Under the pieces are notes generated by a model. The model saw nothing but the letters and a program-made list of their open reading frames with translations, searched no databases and had not been told where the DNA came from. The position numbers and the translations under genes were made by a program. A DNA stretch of 64,000 nt from DATKCJ01 sp035513275 (GTDB taxonomy: Bacteria; Verrucomicrobiota; Verrucomicrobiia; Opitutales; Opitutaceae): positions 1 through 64,000 of the forward strand of contig DATKCJ010000300.1 of the NCBI GenBank assembly GCA_035513275.1, read 5' to 3'. Numbering within the stretch: the first letter of the stretch is position 1; each line of letters opens with the position of its first letter. Positions 57,858 through 64,000 of this stretch are shown here, piece after piece.

Positions 57858-60083
57858 TCACTTCGCGACGCGGTCGCGAGCTTGGTCGGTGTCGAGCGGC
57901 TTTGCCTCGCGGGCGATCGCGATGTCGTGTGCGACGTGCTCGCGCAGGCTGCTCCAATCGACATTGCCGACGCGATTGGTCCACAGGGGATTCTTGTAGA
58001 GCGCGGCCGCGGCCCCGATGTAGAGGTCCCACGATCCAGCGGCGCGGGTGAGTTCGTCGACGGCCCGCTGATGATGCGCTTCTTCGCCCGTTCGTCGGAA
58101 GAGCGCGAGTTCGGTCGCACCGGCAATCTTGTGGGCGTAGTACCGGCCGAGCAGCGCCATCGCGCGAATGTCGGCGAGCGTGGCGCGCAGCTCCGCGTTG
58201 TTCGCGGCGTCCATCGCATCGATCGCTGCAAGCGCCGCGGTGCTGTGTTCGTGGAGTTGGGCTGCAACCTGTGGCGGTGTCGTGCCGACAGAGGCGTTTC
58301 CGCTTACGACGTTCTCCACGTATTCAGGGATGGTCAGGTTGTCCGTTCCCGGATGTGTGCCGAGCGTGATGAAGCGGTTGACGTCGTGGAATCCGCTTTC
58401 GGTCTGCGCGGGCCCCGGCCGGCTCTTGCAGCCCTCGATATACCATTGGAAGTCGTATTCGCCCCAGTGGAAACCAGTGGTGAGCGGGTAGATCATCGAT
58501 GCGTGCTGCCACGCGTCGAGGAGCGACGGGCCTGGCACCTCTGGGAATCGTTCGGTCAGGATCGCGGCGATGCGGTCATTGCCAAGCGATGGGTCGTAGG
58601 CGAGGCGGCCCCAGAGCATCCAGTCGAACCAGTGCTTGGCGATCTCAAGCTGCCGGGGGGTGGTGGGTTGCTTGCTCAGGAATTCGCGGCCCCAGATCCA
58701 CTGGTCGGACCCGTAGCAGAAGCCGATCGCGGCGTCGTGCCGGGCGTTCTCAACAAACTCGCGGACGAAATCCGGCGCGCCCCAGCGGAAATGATACGTA
58801 TCGTCATTGCGCCATTCCCAGATTGTCTTCTCCCCGTCGAGGTCGGCGAGGAAGTTGCGGTTGAACGGCTGCACGGTCGAGCTCATCACGTGCGCCTGCG
58901 CATACTTGAAGCTGAAGATGAAATCGATATCCGGGTTCTGCGTAAGCGGAGCGAACGTCCCGGCCATCTCTTGCGCGCGCGTCTCGTGCTGGCGATGAAT
59001 GAAGCGGATCTTGCGCCCGGGACTGTCCGCTGCCGCGTCGAGCATGCCCTGACCGTAGGTGGCGAACAACCATTCCTCCTTCTGGTCGAAACCCGAGCTG
59101 GAGTTGCCCATGTTTTCGCCGGCGGTGACGCCGATGCCTCGCAGCAGCGGATAGGTCCGGAGGAGCGCGGCCACGCTCCTGCGGAAGTAGTCGATCGTCG
59201 CCGGGTTATCAATGGCGTTCGTGATGCCGTGCCTGCCGCCTGTGCCGTAGGTGTAGGTGTTCCACGTGATGACGTAGAAGTCGACGTTGCGGTCCTTGCC
59301 ATACGCCATCACGCGCCGCCAGAACGCGATCTTCTCGTCCATGGTCATCTTTCGCACGGTCTCGACGCGCGCGAGCATGTCCGTCGTCACGAAGTCGTCG
59401 GTCCGCGTCGAGTAGTTTTCGGCAAACGGAAATGTCGTGCGCTGCACGTCGTCGAGCGCGACGTCCTCGTAGCCCGGCACGCGCACAAGCGAGGGGAAGG
59501 GATGCAGGTTCCAAAGGCCGACGTAGTTGTAGCGGTCGCGTGCGAGGCGATCGATGAACTCGCGCCAGAATTCGAAATCCCAGACGGTCGCGATGTTGGC
59601 CTGGGCCGAGTCGCTCATGTCGGTGTAGCTCGGCGTGCGCACGTCGAGCGGGATGTTGAACTTCACGCCGCGCATCGCGAAGGCCGGTGTGCGCTCCGTG
59701 TCGGCGACTCCGTCGAGCCCGCCCAGGCGGATCTGTTCGGCGAGTTCGAGCCCACCATAGAGAAGCCCTGCTGTGTCGGACGCCGTGATCCGGATCTCTT
59801 TCGCACCTCCTGTGCCGGTCGTTCGAATGGAGAAGCCTTCGCTCGACATCCCGGCCTCGCCCGCAGTGGTCAGGGCGAACACTATCCGCGCCGAGGCTCT
59901 TCGACCCGGTGCCGAATCGAGTGTCACCGTGTCGCCCCGGCTCGTGAGCGCGGCGGCGATTTCGTCCGCCGCGAATAGCGCAGGTGGCTCGAGTCCATGC
60001 CGATCGAGGGTGACCTCGGCGGCAACCACCATGCAGGGGAATGCGGCGACAAGCGCGAAGAAGTGGAGTGAGTGGCGTTTCAT
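57858..60083 (-). CDS. Exported GH67-like carbohydrate-active protein, unclassified
   Basis: A 741-residue exported protein with a signal peptide (KRHSLHFFALVAAFPCMVVAA). Residues about 25-130 form a GH20/GH67-type N-terminal domain (ALFAADEIAAALTSRG). The body is a predicted TIM barrel (FDFEFWREFIDRLARDRYNYVGLWNLHPFPSL..., WNTYTYGTGG, LLRGIGVTAGENMG, 'IRFIHRQHETR') followed by a helical C-terminus. The Glu of TAGENMG is the best candidate catalytic acid. It resembles alpha-glucuronidase and hexosaminidase-type folds but no family is certain. It is adjacent and codirectional with a related gene at 60112. Confidence 0.75.
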   Translation of the reverse strand: MKRHSLHFFALVAAFPCMVVAAEVTLDRHGLEPPALFAADEIAAALTSRGDTVTLDSAPGRRASARIVFALTTAGEAGMSSEGFSIRTTGTGGAKEIRITASDTAGLLYGGLELAEQIRLGGLDGVADTERTPAFAMRGVKFNIPLDVRTPSYTDMSDSAQANIATVWDFEFWREFIDRLARDRYNYVGLWNLHPFPSLVRVPGYEDVALDDVQRTTFPFAENYSTRTDDFVTTDMLARVETVRKMTMDEKIAFWRRVMAYGKDRNVDFYVITWNTYTYGTGGRHGITNAIDNPATIDYFRRSVAALLRTYPLLRGIGVTAGENMGNSSSGFDQKEEWLFATYGQGMLDAAADSPGRKIRFIHRQHETRAQEMAGTFAPLTQNPDIDFIFSFKYAQAHVMSSTVQPFNRNFLADLDGEKTIWEWRNDDTYHFRWGAPDFVREFVENARHDAAIGFCYGSDQWIWGREFLSKQPTTPRQLEIAKHWFDWMLWGRLAYDPSLGNDRIAAILTERFPEVPGPSLLDAWQHASMIYPLTTGFHWGEYDFQWYIEGCKSRPGPAQTESGFHDVNRFITLGTHPGTDNLTIPEYVENVVSGNASVGTTPPQVAAQLHEHSTAALAAIDAMDAANNAELRATLADIRAMALLGRYYAHKIAGATELALFRRTGEEAHHQRAVDELTRAAGSWDLYIGAAAALYKNPLWTNRVGNVDWSSLREHVAHDIAIAREAKPLDTDQARDRVAK

Positions 60084-60111
60084 GAAAGGATCCAGCGCTT
60101 GTGCGGTCCGT

Positions 60112-62697
60112 CTAGCGCTGGAGATTCACGAAGACGTAGGGCGGTTCGCGGTTGTAGTCGGGCCACATCGCGCCGTTGCCGGCGTCGTCAATCGCCTCGA
60201 TGAAATACATGACGTCCCACTTCGGAATCACGAAGTTGCCGGGAATGGTCGCCGCGAACTCGTCCGACCGTCCGGTCGGCGCCATGTCGATCGTCAGGTA
60301 GTCCTCGTATTGGGTGACGTGCCGGTAGCGCAGACGCAGCGAGCGCACGCCGGACGGATCGGTCGCGCGAGCGACGATGCGGATTGGCTCCCCGACGGGC
60401 GCGGTCGTGACGCGTTCGCACTCGACCTCGGGCGGCAAGCGATCGCCGTCAGTGGCGGGCGACCACGCGGTTGCGACGACGGCGTCGTCGGGTGTCGCGG
60501 CAGCCTGCGCCTCGAGCTTCGCAAGGTTCGTCTCGAGTTCCGCGAGTTCGTCGCGCCAGTGTCCGCATAGGTCGTGGTTGCGAGCGCCCATCGCAAGGTC
60601 GAACGCGTAGCGATCACCGGCCACGCGGACGAGTTCGCGCCAAGCAGCGATCGCCTCTTTCTCGCCTGCAGTCGCGGCGAGCAGCTCGGCCTTCCGCTGG
60701 CCTTTCAGGAACAAATTGTAGTGAACCGCAGCGAGGCTGCGGCGCGCGTGAAAGCGCGCGAGCTGGGCGAGGATCTTCAAGTCTGTGATCGTCGAGTCGA
60801 ACTCGTTGTCGCGCTTGTCGCCGGTCGCCGCCTCGGCCGCGCGCACGCTTGCGAGCACGGCGTCGGCCGTGGCGTCGAACCAGCGGCTCGTCGCGTCGGG
60901 CGTGACCATCGCGGTGGCGCCACCCGAGAGGATGCGCTCCGCGGCGTGCGCGAAGTTCTCGAAGAGCTCGACGTCGGTCGCCTCGTTGTCCGCGTAGTGT
61001 TCAAGCGAGGCGCCGAGGCTCTGCCGCTCCGGCCAGCCGCGTGTGGTGGGGAAACCGGAATACGGATACACCGATGCCACGATGCGCGGCAGCACCTGCG
61101 ACGCGTGCTGCAGGCCGGCCTCGATGTGTGGCGCTGCGTCGCCGAAGCGGCGGCGGAACTCGCGCTGCCAGACATCGGTGGGCGTGGCAGGATTGTAGCC
61201 GAGCCGGCCCCAGAGCGTGAAGAACGGCCAGTAGCGCTCGAACTCGTAGTCGTAGTAGCGGTATTTCGCCGGCATCAGGTCGAACGTTGGCATGTCGGGC
61301 CGCTGCGCTTCCATCTTGGTGGCGAGCGGTTCCTGCACGTCCCAGTTCGGGCTGTCATAGAGCGCAGTGTTCGCACCGTAGCGACGCACGTAATCGGGAT
61401 CGCCCCAGAGCAAGACGCGCAACGTGCCGCCGGTCCACAACCGCCATGTCATCTGGTAGCGCTGTGGGTAGCGCAGAAAATCCGCGTAGCCGTGCCGCCG
61501 GTTCATCTGATCCGGCGGATTCGTGTGCATCGGATGAAACGGCAGCCCCATCTGCTCCATCCAATGTTTCGTCTCGATGCGGAGATCGACACCGAGCGCG
61601 AGCGCAGTGTCGATGACCGCGTCGGGCGTGTTCTTGCCGCGCAGCTCGACCATGATGCCGGGCTTGACCTTGTGAAAGTCATTGAAGACGTCGGTCCAGA
61701 AATCGACCATCTCCTCCGGCTTGAGCCCGGACTCCTCGTGAACGCGGAAGTGCATCGAGTCGACCTCGGGCACGCGCGCGAGCAACTCGCGAAGCGACGC
61801 CTTGGTGTATTCGTTGAGATTCTCGGTGGTCACGCCCTCGACGGAGTTTGGGATGGTGCGACCCTTGAATTCGTCGACCCAGTCGGTGCCGCCCGTTTGC
61901 ACGCCGGCGCGGTAGATGTGATCCCAGATGCCGAGTGTCACGGTGATGCCGCGCTCATGCGCGAGATCAATCAGGCGGTTGAGCGCGGCGAGGTTGCGGC
62001 GCTGCTCCCCGGGCGTGATGCCGACCATTTGGACTCCAGGAAAACCCGGGGTGTCGAAGAAGTAGGGGTAGGGCGGCGCGAGGAATCCGCCGTTCTCGTA
62101 GCCGAAGATGAGGAGGTAGCGGTTGAACCGGCTTGCCGCGAGCAGGTCGAAGTAGCGCTTCCAGTAATCCTCGTCGTAGAATCGGCTCTCCCAGTGGGCG
62201 CGGTTCATCGTGTAGACCGAGAGCGCGCGATCGCGAATCGTCGGCCGCTCCTCGATCTCGCGGATCGCGTCGAGCGGCAAGGTTGCGTCCGGTGCGGCGG
62301 TGATGCTGCCAGCCGCCTCGAGAAGCGCATACATCAGGCCGCGGTCGTCGGCGCCGACGAAGAGCACCGCCGGTTTGCCTCCGGAGGAGAACTTTTTCAC
62401 GGCCAGGGCTTCCGGTTCGTCGAGTGTCTTCTCCAACCGCGGTGCAAACGACCAAGACCCCAGCGTGCCGGGAAGGGCAACGCACACGATCGCATCGCCG
62501 CTCGCGCCCTTGGCCGACGGGACCCTCTCGATTTTCCAGCCGCGCGCGCGCACCGCTTCCTCGAACTTCGCGAGTCCGTGATGCGCGGGATCGCCAAGCG
62601 TCGAATCCACGACGACTGACATTGTTCGCGCAACCACCGAAGGCGCGGCGACGACAAGGATTGCAGAGGCGAGCATTACGAGGGGTCGAGGGCTCAT
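60112..62697 (-). CDS. Exported GH67/GH20-like carbohydrate-active protein, unclassified
   Basis: An 861-residue exported protein (signal peptide MSPRPLVMLASAILVVAAPSVVA). An N-terminal domain like those of GH67/GH20 (FAPRLEKTLDEPEALAVKKF... GLMYALLEAAGSI) precedes a TIM barrel (YWKRYFDLLAASRFNRYLLIFGYENGGFLAPPY, ITVTLGIWDHIYRAG, DSMHFRVHEESGLKPEEMV, 'GIMVELRGKNTPDAVID') and a helical C-terminal part, plus a beta-domain of Fn3 type (about 780-861, IVARATDPSGVRSLRLRYRH). The Glu pair in VHEESG is the candidate acid. The sibling gene at 57858 shows the same order. The substrate is not known. Confidence 0.75.
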   Translation of the reverse strand: MSPRPLVMLASAILVVAAPSVVARTMSVVVDSTLGDPAHHGLAKFEEAVRARGWKIERVPSAKGASGDAIVCVALPGTLGSWSFAPRLEKTLDEPEALAVKKFSSGGKPAVLFVGADDRGLMYALLEAAGSITAAPDATLPLDAIREIEERPTIRDRALSVYTMNRAHWESRFYDEDYWKRYFDLLAASRFNRYLLIFGYENGGFLAPPYPYFFDTPGFPGVQMVGITPGEQRRNLAALNRLIDLAHERGITVTLGIWDHIYRAGVQTGGTDWVDEFKGRTIPNSVEGVTTENLNEYTKASLRELLARVPEVDSMHFRVHEESGLKPEEMVDFWTDVFNDFHKVKPGIMVELRGKNTPDAVIDTALALGVDLRIETKHWMEQMGLPFHPMHTNPPDQMNRRHGYADFLRYPQRYQMTWRLWTGGTLRVLLWGDPDYVRRYGANTALYDSPNWDVQEPLATKMEAQRPDMPTFDLMPAKYRYYDYEFERYWPFFTLWGRLGYNPATPTDVWQREFRRRFGDAAPHIEAGLQHASQVLPRIVASVYPYSGFPTTRGWPERQSLGASLEHYADNEATDVELFENFAHAAERILSGGATAMVTPDATSRWFDATADAVLASVRAAEAATGDKRDNEFDSTITDLKILAQLARFHARRSLAAVHYNLFLKGQRKAELLAATAGEKEAIAAWRELVRVAGDRYAFDLAMGARNHDLCGHWRDELAELETNLAKLEAQAAATPDDAVVATAWSPATDGDRLPPEVECERVTTAPVGEPIRIVARATDPSGVRSLRLRYRHVTQYEDYLTIDMAPTGRSDEFAATIPGNFVIPKWDVMYFIEAIDDAGNGAMWPDYNREPPYVFVNLQR

Positions 62698-62983
62698 GGC
62701 TGGTAACGGTTGGTGCAGGAGCGGAAGACGCGATCGCAAGGTTGCGTGTGGTGCGAGTCGCCAACGTCAATCGATACTGCGTCTGGAAGAGACGGAACTC
62801 TGTGGGGCGTGGGTGAGGGAAGAGTTATGCCGCGGCGAGGGTTGCGCGACAAGGGCTTTGTCCGGCGCGGAGTTGTCAGTCACCCGAACCACGAGCCAAC
62901 GACAGGGTTGCAGTCGAGGGCCGCGACCGTGGAGAATCGCGCATGGTTACGACTTGTTCCCACCCCTAACGATTCCTCCTGAA

Positions 62984-63751
62984 ATGAAATCCTTGGTGCT
63001 ACCCGTTATCTTCGTGGCGGCCGTTATGGGCGCCTCTACTCCTGCGATTCGCGCCGCCGAGTCTGTGCCGAATATTTCGCGCGGAACATTCGTGATCGTG
63101 CATGGCGCGTGGGGTGCGGGCTACGAATGGAAGGAAGTGGGCAAGCGCCTTCGCGCGGAGGGATTCGACGTCTACCGGCCGACCATGACGGGGATGGGTG
63201 AGCGCGCGCACCTCTCGAATCCCGACATCGATCTTGAGACGCACATCATGGACATTGTGAACACGATCCTGTTTGAGGACCTGCACGATGTGATTCTCGT
63301 GGGCCACAGCTACGGCGGCATGGTGATCACGGGCGTTGCGGATCGCGTGCCTGACCGGTTCAAGAAGATCGTCTATGTCGATGCGTTCTTGCCCGATAAG
63401 GGCCAGAGCGCGAACGACACGCTTGGCGGACCTGGCATTCCGCCGAAGGACGGCTTCGTGCACCCGATGTGGAACCCGGCGCCAAGTCCGCCGCCACATG
63501 CGATGCCGCAACCGGCGAAGACATTCAGCCAGCCGGTCAAGCTCGAGCATCAGGACGCGGTCGCGAAGATCGCGACCACCTACGTGCTTACCGTCGATCC
63601 CGGCAAGAAGCCGGAAGAGGACATGTTCTTTCGGTTTTCCGAGAAGGCCCGCGCCCGCGATTGGAAAGTGATCACGATGGAGTCGGACCACGTGCCTCAG
63701 TTCTCGCGCATTCCGGAGATCGTGAACCTGCTCGCGCAGGAAACGAAGTAA
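62984..63751 (+). CDS. Exported alpha/beta-hydrolase
   Basis: A 255-residue alpha/beta-hydrolase with a signal peptide (MKSLVLPVIFVAAVMGASTPAIRA). Features: FVIVHGAWGAGYEW at the oxyanion region, the nucleophile elbow VGHSYGGMV (Ser in GxSxG), YVDAFLPDKGQS after it, and ESDHVPQFSRIPEIVNLL with the His near the C-terminus. This sequence type is the salicylate-esterase/EstC-like family. It probably hydrolyses an ester in the periplasm. It is divergent from the GH67-like gene. ATG 62984 is used since the signal peptide begins there. Confidence 0.87.
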   Translation: MKSLVLPVIFVAAVMGASTPAIRAAESVPNISRGTFVIVHGAWGAGYEWKEVGKRLRAEGFDVYRPTMTGMGERAHLSNPDIDLETHIMDIVNTILFEDLHDVILVGHSYGGMVITGVADRVPDRFKKIVYVDAFLPDKGQSANDTLGGPGIPPKDGFVHPMWNPAPSPPPHAMPQPAKTFSQPVKLEHQDAVAKIATTYVLTVDPGKKPEEDMFFRFSEKARARDWKVITMESDHVPQFSRIPEIVNLLAQETK

Positions 63752-63831
63752 CCGGCCTTATCGGCCACGCATGAAATCACTTCGATCGACCGAGATCCCC
63801 ATGTTTCCGGACCGATCGGCCTGAGGATTCC

Positions 63832-64000
63832 TCACCGTGTCGTAATCTTGAAGACAGTGGCGATTTCGCTGACAGGATCCTTTGGCGCCTCGATCACCAA
63901 GCCATCACCCGTTTGTGACCACTTGGGAATCTGGTTACTGCCGAGCTGCGCGACGGTCGCGATTTGGGAGTCGAGCAACCGCGCGGCGGTGGCGAGCGAC
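63832..64000 (-). CDS. C-terminus of an alpha-L-fucosidase (partial)
   Basis: The window ends inside a leftward gene; 56 codons and the TGA stop (63832-63834) are visible. The residues LLGSNQIPKW-like AQLGSNQIPKW, SQTGDGLVIEAPKDPV and IATVFKI match the C-terminal beta-domain of GH29 alpha-L-fucosidases (usual pattern: LLGS...W.QT.DGL.I..P). The catalytic barrel is beyond the window. The assignment rests on this short end only. Confidence 0.6.
   Translation of the reverse strand, partial: SLATAARLLDSQIATVAQLGSNQIPKWSQTGDGLVIEAPKDPVSEIATVFKITTR

Noticed and set aside
57882..59978. 698-codon open frame opposite the first GH67-like gene
   Set aside because: Same reason: shadow of the true minus-strand gene, no motif, no start context.
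60574..62619. 681-codon open frame on the plus strand opposite the GH67-like gene
   Set aside because: High GC makes antisense frames long. It encodes Arg/Val/His-rich text with no domain, and the opposite strand carries a clear exported enzyme.
1..64000. CRISPR arrays, rRNA, tRNA genes and prophage
   Set aside because: No regular spacer-repeat array, no cloverleaf or rRNA-like sequence, and no tail, capsid or integrase set were seen; the lone tail-tube-type gene is not enough for a prophage.

Overview
The window looks like chromosome of a GC-rich, free-living Verrucomicrobiota bacterium, probably from the Opitutia. This rests on a PEP-CTERM surface protein, many secreted glycosidases plus a sulfatase, an acidobacterial-type duplicated orphan permease, weak Shine-Dalgarno signals and many short dispersed intergenic repeats. 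The taxonomic call is inference. I saw no rRNA, tRNA, CRISPR array, phage module or transposase gene.

Layout. 0.2-13.3 kb is a mosaic of envelope and accessory genes: a PEP-CTERM protein, a DUF1801 protein, an exported VOC protein, an exported protein with the phage tail-tube (gp19) signature, ExoD, an AmpG-like MFS carrier, a coiled-coil LysM protein, a LanC-like protein, a HigBA-type toxin-antitoxin pair between two copies of the LanC gene's 3' end, two exported proteins of unknown role and a SMI1/KNR4-HEAT protein. 13.4-14.6 kb holds a leftward pair: a 68-residue protein and a predicted TIR/nucleoside-deoxyribosyltransferase-superfamily protein. This is the best candidate for an undescribed conflict module. 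15-16.2 kb encodes a DUF748/AsmA-like envelope protein.

16.7-40.8 kb is a stress-survival block, mostly on the plus strand. It includes three DUF892 ferritin-like proteins, glycine-zipper and small membrane proteins, a FAD/Rieske oxidoreductase, catalase HPII, Ku with a split LigD (POL-PE and a separate convergent ligase), and an SRPBCC protein. It continues with a translationally coupled sulfur operon (MBL-rhodanese, two YeeE/YedE subunits, sulfite oxidase), an HPF-like protein, a cytosolic glycoamylase-family protein, a BON-MscS channel coupled to NhaA, DUF2254 and cardiolipin synthase. Together these suggest protection against oxidants, DNA breaks, reduced sulfur, osmotic shock and membrane damage.

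40.9-64 kb is dominated by polysaccharide and sugar metabolism: DUF1593, GH39, an esterase-like hydrolase, a sulfatase, aldose 1-epimerase, GH127, two tandem secreted proteins resembling alpha-glucuronidase-type enzymes, and the C-terminus of an alpha-L-fucosidase. The set fits breakdown of sulfated or decorated plant or algal polysaccharides. A RES-Xre toxin-antitoxin pair, an orphan ABC permease, a TPR/GT-C membrane protein and a Gfo/Idh/MocA gene remnant are interspersed.

Several repeat families are scattered between genes. Both toxin-antitoxin modules have a TTGACA-type promoter element overlapped by an inverted repeat.
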